NCBI RefSeq assembly: GCF_036013935.1
Contig: NZ_CP107902.1
Coordinates: 5,179,001 to 5,243,000 of the forward strand
Direction: 5' to 3'
Origin: Streptomyces sp. NBC_00461
GTDB taxonomy: Bacteria; Actinomycetota; Actinomycetes; Streptomycetales; Streptomycetaceae
DNA length: 64,000 nt
The notes under the pieces are model-generated. The model was not told the DNA's origin and did not search any database. It worked only from the letters and a program-made list of their open reading frames with translations. The translations under genes were made by a program, and so were the position numbers. Position 1 is the first letter of the stretch. The number at the start of each line of letters is the position of its first letter. Shown here one piece after another: positions 8,004 through 17,000 of this stretch.

Positions 8004-9970
8004 CCCCGCGCCTCCGGCTCGACGGCCGTGACGACCACCTGGTGCTGGTACGAGAAGACCAGGGCGCCCGCGGCCACGTCGATGCGGTCGGACGGCGCGC
8101 CGCGCCGCCCGGTGATCGGGTCGGCGGGGAACAGCCGGATCTCCTCCACCAGCGCGTTGCCGGTGGCGCGTTGGAGGATGCCGAACACCTCGCCGTACTG
8201 CACCGGTCGCCCGAAGGGCCATCCGGTGCCGTCCGGTCCGCCGTGCAGCGGGTTGAGGTGACGGAACAGCGCGGCGAGCGCCGCGTCGCGCACCCGGTCG
8301 GTGTCGCCCGGTGCCGCCGCGAGCCGGGCCACCACGGTGACACCCTGGTAGACCGGTGGCTCCACCACGAGGCGGGTGCCGATCAGGCGTCGTTCGTCGA
8401 GGCTCGCGGTGATCGTCTCCAGCACCTGGTCGGAGGGGATCAGCTGCTCGAAGCGGAGCCGGTCGTCGCCCTCGTCGGCGACCGCGTCCGGCACCACCAG
8501 GACCCGTACCGCGCCCGCGTCCTCAGCCGCGGGCAGGCAGCGCACCCGGCGCACCGAGGGCGCCGCCTGGCGGCTGATGATCTCGTAGTCCTCGGCGGTC
8601 ACCGCGCGTTCCTGCATTCGCAGTGCGTCCGGCGCCCGCAGCTTGGCGTTGTCGAGAGTCTCCCCGGGGACCCCGCCGCGCGCCGCCTCCCGGTTGGTGA
8701 CCCGGGCGACGTACGGAACGGAGCTGCGCAGCACGGAGATCGCACCGCGGGCGACGTTGCCCGCCGGGCCGCCGCCGGTGCGGTAGCGGGCCACTCTGAT
8801 CTGCGCTCCCTTCGGCGGTACGGCGCCGCACTGGCGCAGCGTGCCGTCCGGCTCGCGCAGCACGGGGGGGAAGGAGAACTCGCCGGTCGTGGCGTCCACG
8901 CGGACGTGCCGGTCCGCGGGGCCGGAGCGGCCGAAGTGCTCCACGACCTCCCAGCGCTGCCAGCCCTCGGCGGAGGACACCTCCACCACGGGCGGTTCGC
9001 CGTCCAGGAGCACCGGCGGGCGGCCGAGCCGGAAGGTCTGCCCCGCCACCCCCTCCGAGGTGCCGAGCGGCACGTCGGTCACGGTCTCGGCGTGCTCGAC
9101 GGACATGGTGCCGCCCACGGTGAACACCGCCGCCTCGCGCACCGTCGGTGACTCCGAGTAGAACGGCTGGCCCGGCTCCGCCTCGGTGACCCGGCAGCGC
9201 AGCCAGCCGGCCCGGGTGCCGCCGATCACCGACGCCGTGTGCCCGGCCGGGACGTGGACGATGACCTCGCCGGGCCGGTTGAGGCCGCCCGTGGTGTCCG
9301 TGCCGGTCTCGCACAGCCGCCAGCCGCCGCCGTCCCACGCCTCCCACACCAGCGGGGGCTGGCGCGGGTCCACGCCGACACCCTCCACGCGGCTGTCCAG
9401 GTTCACCGCGACGATGCAGCGCGGCACCGCCGTGGGCAGGCCGAACAGCAGCGCGTCGCCCGGCTCCGGTGTCGCCTGGAAGCACGGCACGTCGCCGCCC
9501 TCGGAGATCTCCCGGGTCCGGTCCGTCTGCTCGCCCGTCCGGGGCGCGGTCACCAGACGCGTCAACTCGCTTGGCATGATGCGCAGTTCGTCCGTGGTCG
9601 CGAACACCACGGCCTCGTCGCTCTCGCCGCTCTCGCCGCGCGCGCTGGTCACCTCGGTGCCCGCGGGCAGCGCCACCGTGTCGGGCTGCGGCGCCGACAG
9701 CCAGAAGTCGACGTCGGCCCCGGCCGCGGCGGGCGGGAACAGGCGGATGCCCAACAGGTCCAGGAACGCCGTGTAGTTCTTGTCCGGCACCCGGTTGAGC
9801 CGGTACAGCAGCTGGTCCACGAGATAGGCGAACGTCTCGATCAGCGTGACGCCCGGGTCGGACACGTTGTGGTCGGTCCACTCCGGCGCGCGCTGCTGCA
9901 CGTACCGCTTGGCCTCGTCGACGAGTTGCTGGAACCGCCGGTCGTCCAGATTGGGGGAGGGCAGAGCCAT
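8000..9970 (-). CDS. Baseplate J-like wedge protein (TIGR02243 type)
   Basis: A 656-residue putative baseplate assembly protein, equivalent to Cis11/Afp11. The N-terminus (MALPSPNLDDRRFQQLVDEA, then APEWTDHNVSDPGVTLIETF) is the family signature; FAYLVDQLLYRLNRVPDKN and FLDLLGIRLFPP follow. The C-terminal half carries the gpJ-like core (RAPDALRMQERAVTAEDYE). In contractile particles this protein forms the wedge around the hub and triggers sheath contraction. Start ATG 9970 overlaps the stop of the gp25-like gene (ATGA); its own stop overlaps the next start the same way. Confidence 0.92.
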   Translation of the reverse strand: MALPSPNLDDRRFQQLVDEAKRYVQQRAPEWTDHNVSDPGVTLIETFAYLVDQLLYRLNRVPDKNYTAFLDLLGIRLFPPAAAGADVDFWLSAPQPDTVALPAGTEVTSARGESGESDEAVVFATTDELRIMPSELTRLVTAPRTGEQTDRTREISEGGDVPCFQATPEPGDALLFGLPTAVPRCIVAVNLDSRVEGVGVDPRQPPLVWEAWDGGGWRLCETGTDTTGGLNRPGEVIVHVPAGHTASVIGGTRAGWLRCRVTEAEPGQPFYSESPTVREAAVFTVGGTMSVEHAETVTDVPLGTSEGVAGQTFRLGRPPVLLDGEPPVVEVSSAEGWQRWEVVEHFGRSGPADRHVRVDATTGEFSFPPVLREPDGTLRQCGAVPPKGAQIRVARYRTGGGPAGNVARGAISVLRSSVPYVARVTNREAARGGVPGETLDNAKLRAPDALRMQERAVTAEDYEIISRQAAPSVRRVRCLPAAEDAGAVRVLVVPDAVADEGDDRLRFEQLIPSDQVLETITASLDERRLIGTRLVVEPPVYQGVTVVARLAAAPGDTDRVRDAALAALFRHLNPLHGGPDGTGWPFGRPVQYGEVFGILQRATGNALVEEIRLFPADPITGRRGAPSDRIDVAAGALVFSYQHQVVVTAVEPEARG

Positions 9971-10392
9971 CAGTCGGCGACCATTTCCTCGGTCCCCTCC
10001 TCGGAGGGGATCGTGTAGAAGGGAAAGACCAGGTTGCGGCGGTCGTTGGTGGTACGCACCGTGTAGTGCACGTCGATGTAGAGGGTCCCGGCCTCGACCG
10101 CGTCGAAGGCGACCACCACGTCCTCCACCGCGATGCGCGGCTCCCACCGCTCCAGGGCCTCGCGCACCTGCTGGGCGATACGTCCGGCGGTCGCGCCGTC
10201 ACCGGGGGCGAAGACGTAGTCGTGGATGCCGCAGCCGAACTCGGGGCGCATCGGCCGCTCGCCCGGTGCCGTGCCGAGGACCAGGCGGATCGCCTCCTCG
10301 ATCTCCTGGGCCCGCTCGACCATGCCGATCCCGCCGGTCGGCCCGACCCGCAGCGGGAACGCCCAGCCGCGCCCGATGAAGCGTTCGCTCAT
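9970..10392 (-). CDS. cis9: GPW/gp25 family baseplate protein
   Basis: A 140-residue gp25-like wedge protein (Cis9/Afp9), the piece that links baseplate and sheath by a handshake with sheath subunits. Signature regions are FIGRGWAFPLRVGPTGGIGM, then EEAIRLVLGTAPGERPMRPE and FGCGIHDYVFAPGD, with the conserved acidic helix end and a C-terminal strand (LYIDVHYTV). It is flanked by 4-bp overlaps with both the PAAR gene upstream and the baseplate-J gene downstream. Confidence 0.93.
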   Translation of the reverse strand: MSERFIGRGWAFPLRVGPTGGIGMVERAQEIEEAIRLVLGTAPGERPMRPEFGCGIHDYVFAPGDGATAGRIAQQVREALERWEPRIAVEDVVVAFDAVEAGTLYIDVHYTVRTTNDRRNLVFPFYTIPSEEGTEEMVAD

Positions 10393-10709
10393 CACACGCC
10401 CCCGATCAGGACGTTGAGGGCGCCCATCATGACCATCGCGCCGCAGGTGGACTGGTCGCGCTGCCGTGCGGCCGGCAGACCGCCGATGAGGACCTGGCCC
10501 TTGGCGAGCGAGCTCGGGTCGGGCTTGATCACGTTGGCCGGCCCCAGGGCGGCGTGCGGCGGGATCGGGCAGGCGACCAGGCTGCCCACGACGGCAGCGG
10601 GCTTGCCGCCGATCCACACGGTCGCCACGGCCCTGGCGGCCATGGGCGGCGGGGTACCGACAGCGCCGCCGTGGTTGGTCTGGTCACCGGTACGGGCTGC
10701 GGCTGGCAT
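10392..10709 (-). CDS. cis10: PAAR-domain spike tip protein
   Basis: A 105-residue PAAR protein (Cis10/Afp10) that caps the VgrG-like spike and forms the piercing tip. The sequence has the typical pattern of glycine-rich beta-turns (AARTGDQTNHGGAV, IGGKPAAVVGSLVACP, VLIGGLPAARQRD, LNVLIGGV) and His/Cys residues able to bind a tip metal. Strong AAGGAG before the ATG at 10709. There is no C-terminal extension, so the tip itself carries no fused effector. Confidence 0.92.
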   Translation of the reverse strand: MPAAARTGDQTNHGGAVGTPPPMAARAVATVWIGGKPAAVVGSLVACPIPPHAALGPANVIKPDPSSLAKGQVLIGGLPAARQRDQSTCGAMVMMGALNVLIGGV

Positions 10710-10771
10710 GCGGTGCTCCTTGCGACGGGTAGGACTGAGGGTCGGAGGACTGAAGGTCAAAGGGCCGAGGC

Positions 10772-12622
10772 TCAGTTGATCCTGATGAGCTTGGCCTTGA
10801 GGACGCCGAGCAGACCGCCGTCGACGGTGACGCCCGCGCGGCCCTTGATGTTCACGTTCGAGCTGCCGTTGATGTCCACGTCGCGGCCGCCGATCGTCAC
10901 TCCGACCCGGCCCTGGATGTCCACGTTCCGGCCCGACACGCTCACGTTGCCCCGTCCCGCGTCCAGGGTGATGCCCTTCTTGTCGAGCACGACGGAGCTG
11001 AGGGGCTGCCGGCCCTTCCCGGCGTACACCGTCAGCTCGATCCGGTCCCGCCGGTCGTCCAGGAACACTTCGAGGCGCTCGTCGGCGGACCTCAGCCGCA
11101 CCCCGGAGGGGCCCGGGGCCCGCGCGTCCAGCAGCTCCACCCGGTGCCCCGAACGCGACACCAGGGAACGGCGGTTGACCTTCCCACTGGTGCCGTCGAT
11201 GAGCGGCACGTCGTGCTTCGAGGGCTTGTCCACGCCGTTGTAGAGCCCGCCGATGACGTACGGGCTGTCCAGCAGGCCCTGTTCGAAGCCGACCAGCACC
11301 TCGTCGTTGACCTCGGGACTCACCACGCCGCCGCCGCCCTTGCCGCCCCACTGCACGGTGCGCACCCAGTCGGTGACGTAAGTGTCGTCCAGCCAGGGGA
11401 ACTTCAGCCGTACGCCACCGCTCTCGGCGCCGCCCGGCTCGCGTACGTCCGTGACCACGCCGATCGCCAGACCCGGCATGCGCGGTCCGCGGCCGGGCGC
11501 GTTGGCGCCGGTCACCAGGCCCGCGAGGGAACGGTCCGGGCTGGCGCTGACCCACACCGTCGTCCGGTACCCGCCGTGCGGCTCCAGGACGTGCTGCACC
11601 GCCGTCGCCGTGTACTTGCCGGAGAACGCCTGCCCGACGTTGCCGAGGGCCACGGGCTTGCCCGCGCGCAGCCGCGGGTTGCCCTCGGCCAGCACCTCCA
11701 ACTCGCCGAAGGCCGCGCTGACCTGATCGGCCACGGCGTCGGCGACCGCGGTCGTCTCGGCCTGCGTGCGGTACGGGGTGTCGGTGACGGTCAGCTTGGT
11801 GGACTTGCCGAACCGGGCCGCGAACGCCGGGCTCAGACCCGGCACCACGGTCTCGCTGTCCACCGACGGCTTGCGGGCCACCAGCGGCCGCTTCGTGGTG
11901 ACGTCCCAGCCGCGCACCTCCACCTGCGAGGCCCCGTCCGCGGCCGACAGTGAGGCCCGCAGCGCCAGCAGGTTGCGCCCGTACTCCAGCACCATCGGGT
12001 TGCGGGTGGCCGGGGTCGACGGCGCGGGCGCGCCGGACGCCTTCTCCGGCTTGGTGAACTGCAGCACGCCCTTGTCGTCGACGCGCACCTGCGCGCCGCT
12101 CTCGCCCGCCAGGTACTGCAGGAAATCCCAGTCGGACACGTTCGCCTGCGAGAGCTGCTTGTACGTGACCGGCGCGGCCTCCACCTTCCCGCAGGTCAGC
12201 CCGGCCCCGGCGGCGACCTTGCGGACGATCGCCGCGGCCGTCATGTTCCGGTACGCCACCACCTTGCGGCCCCGCTGCAGACGGTGCGCCTTGGAATAGG
12301 CGCGCACCACCGTGAAGGAGCCCGTGCTGTCCCGGTCCACCTCCAGCGCAGTCACCTCGCCGTTGAACAGCCGCTCGCGCGCCTGCCCGGACACGGTCAT
12401 CACCGACACCCTCAGCGGGGTGCCGATGGTGATGCCGGTCGCCTTCAGGAACTCGTGATCGGGGTCGCGGAAGGTGAGCTGTGCCGCATCCGGCAGGCCC
12501 ACGTTCTCGTCCACCACACAACTCACCAGCTGGGCGGCCCAGATCGGCGGCAGCTCGGCGGGCGTCTCCACGATGGGGTCCGCCGCGAACGACCGCCCGC
12601 CCCGCGCCTCGGGTGTGGTCAT
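10772..12622 (-). CDS. cis8: VgrG-like spike/hub protein
   Basis: A 616-residue hub-spike protein (Cis8/Afp8; phage gpD plus gp5-like spike). The N-terminal half is a gp27-like hub (LVSCVVDENVGLPDAAQLTF, then GTPLRVSVM). An OB-fold follows around residues 385-480 (GIAIGVVTDVREPG-type segment, WVRTVQWGGKGGGGV, EVNDEVLVGFEQG). The C-terminal 120 residues form a repetitive beta-helix needle (ITLDAGRGNVSVSG, NVDIQGRVGVTIGG, DVDINGSSNVNIKG). The start overlaps the stop of the LysM gene by 4 bp. The needle ends without an effector domain. The PAAR gene 62 bp downstream supplies the tip. Confidence 0.92.
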   Translation of the reverse strand: MTTPEARGGRSFAADPIVETPAELPPIWAAQLVSCVVDENVGLPDAAQLTFRDPDHEFLKATGITIGTPLRVSVMTVSGQARERLFNGEVTALEVDRDSTGSFTVVRAYSKAHRLQRGRKVVAYRNMTAAAIVRKVAAGAGLTCGKVEAAPVTYKQLSQANVSDWDFLQYLAGESGAQVRVDDKGVLQFTKPEKASGAPAPSTPATRNPMVLEYGRNLLALRASLSAADGASQVEVRGWDVTTKRPLVARKPSVDSETVVPGLSPAFAARFGKSTKLTVTDTPYRTQAETTAVADAVADQVSAAFGELEVLAEGNPRLRAGKPVALGNVGQAFSGKYTATAVQHVLEPHGGYRTTVWVSASPDRSLAGLVTGANAPGRGPRMPGLAIGVVTDVREPGGAESGGVRLKFPWLDDTYVTDWVRTVQWGGKGGGGVVSPEVNDEVLVGFEQGLLDSPYVIGGLYNGVDKPSKHDVPLIDGTSGKVNRRSLVSRSGHRVELLDARAPGPSGVRLRSADERLEVFLDDRRDRIELTVYAGKGRQPLSSVVLDKKGITLDAGRGNVSVSGRNVDIQGRVGVTIGGRDVDINGSSNVNIKGRAGVTVDGGLLGVLKAKLIRIN

Positions 12623-13341
12623 CGCTCCTCCTCACCGCCCGCGTCCCGCAGCCCAGGCACCACCAGTTCGGTGCCGGGCACGAGCGCCATCGGATCGTCG
12701 ATTCCGTTCGCCTCGGCGATGGCCCGCCAGGCGGTCGCGTCGCCGTACTCCCGCCAGGCCAGCAGGGCCAGGCTGTCGCCCGCCACCACGGTGTGCGTGC
12801 TGCGGGCGGTGCGCGCGCCGGACGTCGGGTTCTGGCCCGGCGGGTCGACGCTCGCCTCCTCGATGGACAGCGCGCAGGTGGCCCTGAGCGGCGTGCCGTC
12901 CACGTCGAAGAGCGTGTACGTCACCGAAAGGCTCGACATCACCCCGTCGAACGACGTCGTCCGCGCCGTGCCCCACTCGAACCGCACCCACGGGCTGGCC
13001 GGCTTCTTGCGGCCCAGGCTCGCGGGGCTCGGCACACACGCCTTCATCAGCTTCTCCACCGCCTGCTCCACGGACTTGTCGTGGGTGGCGGTGGCGTCCA
13101 GGAACACCTCCAGGCTCAGCACGCGCGGACCGCTGCCGACGAACTCGGGCAGCGCCGACTCCCCCGCCATCCGGGACGGGGTGCGCCGCCATTCTGTGGT
13201 CTTGCGCAACTCCAGGGTGGAGGGGTTGAACTGGAGGTCGAGCTGCGCGATCGTCCCGCCGGGCTTCGCACCGACCGAGGCCGGCGGCTCCTTCAGGGTC
13301 AGCTGGGCCCTGGTCCGACTGGTACGTGCCGCTGGGGACAT
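12619..13341 (-). CDS. cis7: LysM-containing CIS tube/baseplate adaptor
   Basis: A 240-residue Afp7/Cis7-type protein. The N-terminal 160 residues are the CIS tube domain (LDLQFNPSTLELRKTTEWRR, LEVFLDATATHDKSVEQAVE). A LysM module lies near residues 180-232 (THTVVAGDSLALLAWREYGD, then WRAIAEANGIDDP). In related particles it joins the first tube ring to the spike hub; the LysM here is structural rather than clearly peptidoglycan-targeting. ATG 13341 follows GAAAGGAGG. The stop overlaps the VgrG-like start (ATGA). Confidence 0.92.
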   Translation of the reverse strand: MSPAARTSRTRAQLTLKEPPASVGAKPGGTIAQLDLQFNPSTLELRKTTEWRRTPSRMAGESALPEFVGSGPRVLSLEVFLDATATHDKSVEQAVEKLMKACVPSPASLGRKKPASPWVRFEWGTARTTSFDGVMSSLSVTYTLFDVDGTPLRATCALSIEEASVDPPGQNPTSGARTARSTHTVVAGDSLALLAWREYGDATAWRAIAEANGIDDPMALVPGTELVVPGLRDAGGEEER

Positions 13342-13438
13342 GCCGGGACCTCCTTTCCGGGGCGTAGAGGCGAGTCGTGTCTGCTGGTCGAGGCAGGGGC
13401 GGGCAAAGGTCGGGAAGGGTCGGGTCGGTGAGAAGAGG

Positions 13439-13864
13439 TCAGGACGGTCGCAGTCCCTGGTGGGCGATCTCCAGCGTCTCCACCGCCGCCTCGGAGTTGG
13501 CGGGGTCGAAGGACGGCCCCTGCCAGCGCACCGGGACGATGCCGAACACCTGCCAGCTGATGATCCGCGTCAGGTCCGGTTTCAGCGCCACGATCTCGCC
13601 GTCCTTGGGCTCCACCCGCTTCAGCGTGTCGTCGAGCCACCGCGCGATCTTCGCCGTGTCGGCGGTGACCGGCCGGGTGAGCGTGATGTTCGACCAGGTC
13701 ACGCGGCCGGGCAGCTGCCAGGTGAAGCCGTTGTTGCCGCCCTCGGCGTAGCTCTCCATCTCGACCTCGGCGCCCATGCCGGAGCAGGTGTGGAAGGCTC
13801 CGAGGTCGTTGCCGCCGATGGCGAGCCGGAAGAACACGCTCGTGGCGAAGATGTTGTCGGTCAT
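13439..13864 (-). CDS. Contractile tail inner-tube protein (second paralogue)
   Basis: A 141-residue T4 gp19-like tube protein (Afp5-like position). Typical segments are FFRLAIGGNDLGAFHTCSGM, a loop rich in Gly/Asn (YAEGGNNGFTWQLPGRV) and the strand pair WSNITLTRPVTADTAKIARW. It is encoded directly upstream of the LysM adaptor, the position of the tube paralogue that starts the tube at the baseplate. A gap of 97 bp to the LysM gene holds only a likely ribosome binding region. Confidence 0.9.
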   Translation of the reverse strand: MTDNIFATSVFFRLAIGGNDLGAFHTCSGMGAEVEMESYAEGGNNGFTWQLPGRVTWSNITLTRPVTADTAKIARWLDDTLKRVEPKDGEIVALKPDLTRIISWQVFGIVPVRWQGPSFDPANSEAAVETLEIAHQGLRPS

Positions 13865-13903
13865 CGGTCCGTCGTCCGTTCCATGCGCCTGCGTTCCATG
13901 TCC

Positions 13904-16837
13904 TCAGCGGCGTCCGTCGTAGGGGCGGCCGGTACGTTCCCGGCCGCGCCGCAGCTCGGTGCGCAGCAGCCGGGCCATCGGGTCGAGCAGGCGCCGCGCC
14001 AGGTCGTCCAGATCGACACCGGGGTCCTGCGGTGTCCCGGAACGCCGGTCCCCGCCCTTGCAGGAGGCGGACCCGGAAGCGGATCCAGAGGTCCCGGAGG
14101 CGGCCGACGTGGAGGCCGAGCGTGAACGGCCGTGCGCCCGAGCCGCCTTCGCCGGTCCACCCTTGGACAGGGCGGCGCCGTGGCCGTCGGTGGCGTCGCG
14201 CTGAACCGGCGTCGCCGCCGCGCCGTTCCCGCCGCGCACCGCCCGGACCACGGGAACGGCCAGCACCGGTGCCGCTGCGTTCGGCGGCCGTTCGGCGAGC
14301 GGCGGCGCCTGCGGTGCGGTGACCGGCAGCGGGCGCGCCGCAACGGCGGGGGCAGCCCCCGTGGGCAGACCGGCAGACGCGGGCCGTACGACGGGAACGC
14401 GCTGGACGAAAGCCGGGGAGGCAGAAGAACCCAGGGAGGCTGAACCGCCCGGGGAGCCGGGAGAACCGGGAGAGCCAGGGGAACCAGGAACGCCAAGGGA
14501 GCCGGGGGACCCCGAAGAGGAGCCGACCGGGCCGACGCCTCGTACGCCCGAGTCGTCACGTCCGGCGGGTGCGGACGCGGCCCGCTGGACCTGCGGTGTC
14601 GTCGGCGTGCTCGGCGAGGGCCGCGCGGCGTCGCCCTGGTGGGCGGCCGGGGCGCCGGGCCAGCGCGCGGCCACGACGGGAGTGCGGCCGGAGCGCGCGG
14701 CGGCGGGCGGTGTCGCCCCTTCCGGAGTCCGCGTACTCAGCAGGAGCGGGCGTGCGGGCAGCAGTTGGAGGGGGCGGGTGAGTGGTGCTGCCTGGGCGGA
14801 GTGCGCTCCGGTGTGGGTGACGGTGAGAGGGTGCGCGGTGCCGGGCCGGCCGCCGCCGGCGCTCGTCGGGGCCACTGCACGGGCGACGACGACCGGGCTC
14901 GGGGAGGCAGGGACTCGGGGACGCTGCCCGCCGACCCGCACACCGGGCGGTCGTACGGTCGCGGCCGGGTTCTCCGTGCCCCCGGCGCCCGTGGACGCGG
15001 CAGGGGCAGGCGTCACCAGAGGGGTGGCGGAGGTGCTTCCGCGGTCCGCGAGGGCCGGTGACGCGGGGGCCCCGGTGGAGGAGTGGTCCGCCAGACGGCG
15101 CTGGACGTCGGTCGCGCCCAGCAGCGGCGCGTCCGGTCCCTCTGTACCGGGTGCGGTGCCGGTGTGCGTCTGGCCGTGATCTGCCTTGGGGGGCAAGGGA
15201 GTTGACGGGGTGTTCCGGTCCTGTTGTGCCGGAGCCTGACGCGCGTCGGGTGTGCCGTCCGCCTGACGCTGGACGATGGGCAGCGCCGGGCCGGACGTGG
15301 TGGGAGCCGTGAGCGCGCCGGACGCGGTGGCACTGGGCGGACCGGCGCTGGGTGGCAGGGCGGACAGCGGTGCGCCCAGGCCGCCGCGTACTCGGGCGCC
15401 GTCCGGTGCGCTGTGGGCCGTTCCCTTCGCGCCGTTGTCGTGCGCGCGTGGGGTGCCGGCCGCGCCGTCCGCCAGTCGCTGGACGACAGGTGGTGCCGGG
15501 GCGGGTGCGGGTCCCGCGCTCCGGGAGCCGGGGGCGGAGGAGCCGGCCACGTCTGCGCTGGGTGGCAGGGCGGACAGCGGTGCGCCCAGGCCGCCGCGTA
15601 CCCGGGTGCCGTCCGGTGCGCCCTGTCCCGGCTTGTTCGCGGCGCTGTCGTGCGGACGTGTGGTGTCCGCCCCGGTCGTTCCTGTCGCGCCCGCCGCACC
15701 GTCCGCCTGACGCTGGACGACAGGCAGGGCGGGGCCCGAGGGGGCGGGCGGGACGGAGGCGTCCGCCGCCAACGGTGCGGCCGGCGAGGGCGGTTCGCCT
15801 TGCCCGCTGCCGAGGGGCGCGCGGCTCGGTTCGACCGCGGCGGCTCGTTGTACGGGAGCGGCGGTGCCGTTGCCCGGTGCCGCGTGAGCTGTGGGACGCA
15901 GGGCTGCGACGCGGCGCACCGGTCCGGACGGTCGCCGGGCAGCGGTCAGGGCGGGCCCCGCCGGGGTGGCCCGGACGGCAGGGCGGGTCGCCTCCGGCTG
16001 CGTACGGCCCCCGGAAGCGCTGCCGGACGGTGCCTTCGAGGCGGGCCCGGGCGCGACGCCGCCGGCGCCCGCGCCCCCGGCCGTGCTCGCGACCGGGAGC
16101 ACCGATACACGTCGTACCAGAGGAATTTCCGGTGCGGTGGCCGTGCGGCCGGTGTCGGCGGGGGGTGCGGGGGGTGCGGGGGTCACGACCGGGTCGGTGC
16201 CTGGCAGCGCGGTCCGTTGGACGGGAGCGGACGACGAGGGGAGCACGGCGGGAGAGTCCGTGGCCGTCAGGCCGCGTGTGCGCGGTGCCGTCTTGCCCGA
16301 ACTCCCCGTCCCGGCAGCGCTGTTGCCACCGGAGCGCGCCACCACGGGGGCGTCCTGGCCGCGGGACGGCCGTGCGGGTGCTGCCGACGGCCCGGCGCCC
16401 GGCGTGCCGTCCGCCGATTCGCCCGCCCCTTCCGGGCGCAGCGCGCGCAGCAGCAGTGGGCCCCCGCCGGCATGGGTGGCCTGCGGCGCGGCCGGGCGGG
16501 TGACGCCGCGGACCAGGCCGGTCGGGGCGGTGGGCAGCATCGCGTGACCGAGACCCGAGTCGAACGACGGGTTCTGCCAGGAGGCGAGGCCCGCACGGAA
16601 CGCGAGCCCGTCGCTCACCCCGAGCGGGGCGCGGGCCACGGTGAGTTGCGGCGCCGCGGTACGACGCCAGCCGCCGTCCCAGTCGCCGGGCACAGCGGAA
16701 CCCGCGCGGCCGGACGTGCCCGGCTCCGGGCCGGAGTCCCGCGAACCGTTCGACGCCGCGCCGGAGTGCTCCGCACCCGTACGGTCCGCGGTGTCCGGCG
16801 CGGCGGTCCGGCGGCGCAGCCTGTCCCGCCATGCCAT
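13904..16837 (-). CDS. Pro/Ala/Gly-rich CIS-locus protein with recurring VQR motifs
   Basis: A 977-residue protein without a recognised domain. The first 110 residues (WRDRLRRR start, then LGVSDGLAFRAGLASWQNPS) and the last 30 residues, an amphipathic LDDLARRLLDPMARLLR helix, look ordered. Everything between is low-complexity Pro/Ala/Gly/Ser/Thr. The middle contains near-identical repeats with a 210-bp period (for example GGLGAPLSALPPSA at about 15340 and 15550) and nine VQR tripeptides, often as P-V-VQR-x-ADG. It sits between the DUF6760 gene and inner tube 2, where other contractile systems encode the tape measure, but it lacks the helical character of tape measures. It could be a ruler, a cargo scaffold or an assembly factor; function unknown. 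ATG 16837 lies just beyond the stop of the 52-residue gene. Confidence 0.8.
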   Translation of the reverse strand: MAWRDRLRRRTAAPDTADRTGAEHSGAASNGSRDSGPEPGTSGRAGSAVPGDWDGGWRRTAAPQLTVARAPLGVSDGLAFRAGLASWQNPSFDSGLGHAMLPTAPTGLVRGVTRPAAPQATHAGGGPLLLRALRPEGAGESADGTPGAGPSAAPARPSRGQDAPVVARSGGNSAAGTGSSGKTAPRTRGLTATDSPAVLPSSSAPVQRTALPGTDPVVTPAPPAPPADTGRTATAPEIPLVRRVSVLPVASTAGGAGAGGVAPGPASKAPSGSASGGRTQPEATRPAVRATPAGPALTAARRPSGPVRRVAALRPTAHAAPGNGTAAPVQRAAAVEPSRAPLGSGQGEPPSPAAPLAADASVPPAPSGPALPVVQRQADGAAGATGTTGADTTRPHDSAANKPGQGAPDGTRVRGGLGAPLSALPPSADVAGSSAPGSRSAGPAPAPAPPVVQRLADGAAGTPRAHDNGAKGTAHSAPDGARVRGGLGAPLSALPPSAGPPSATASGALTAPTTSGPALPIVQRQADGTPDARQAPAQQDRNTPSTPLPPKADHGQTHTGTAPGTEGPDAPLLGATDVQRRLADHSSTGAPASPALADRGSTSATPLVTPAPAASTGAGGTENPAATVRPPGVRVGGQRPRVPASPSPVVVARAVAPTSAGGGRPGTAHPLTVTHTGAHSAQAAPLTRPLQLLPARPLLLSTRTPEGATPPAAARSGRTPVVAARWPGAPAAHQGDAARPSPSTPTTPQVQRAASAPAGRDDSGVRGVGPVGSSSGSPGSLGVPGSPGSPGSPGSPGGSASLGSSASPAFVQRVPVVRPASAGLPTGAAPAVAARPLPVTAPQAPPLAERPPNAAAPVLAVPVVRAVRGGNGAAATPVQRDATDGHGAALSKGGPAKAARAHGRSRSASTSAASGTSGSASGSASCKGGDRRSGTPQDPGVDLDDLARRLLDPMARLLRTELRRGRERTGRPYDGRR

Positions 16838-16841
16838 GCGC

Positions 16842-17000
16842 TCAACCGCCTTCGTTCACACGGGTGTTGATACGGGCGATCTCGGCCACCCACTGCCGGC
16901 GCTCGTCGTGGGTCAGATCGAGGATCTCCTCGCGCTGCCAGTGGAAGTGGTAGGCGATGTACGCGATCTCCTCCCGGAGCCGGGGAAGGGCGTACGTCAC
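16842..17000 (-). CDS. Small DUF6760-type CIS protein
   Basis: A 52-residue coding region. It starts at GTG 17000, which overlaps the stop of the gp26-like gene by 4 bp (GTGA), and ends 4 bp before the 977-residue protein. The product reads VTYALPRLREEIAYIAYHF, then HWQREEILDLTHDERRQW and ends RINTRVNEGG. It matches my recollection of the short DUF6760 proteins found in contractile injection loci of actinobacteria and cyanobacteria. The position after a gp26-like chaperone recalls the tail assembly chaperone extensions of phages. It is probably an assembly helper. Confidence 0.8.
   Translation of the reverse strand: MTYALPRLREEIAYIAYHFHWQREEILDLTHDERRQWVAEIARINTRVNEGG

Noticed and set aside
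12284..14125. A 613-codon plus-strand frame inside the CIS block
   Set aside because: Antisense to VgrG, LysM and tube genes with no start context or domain.
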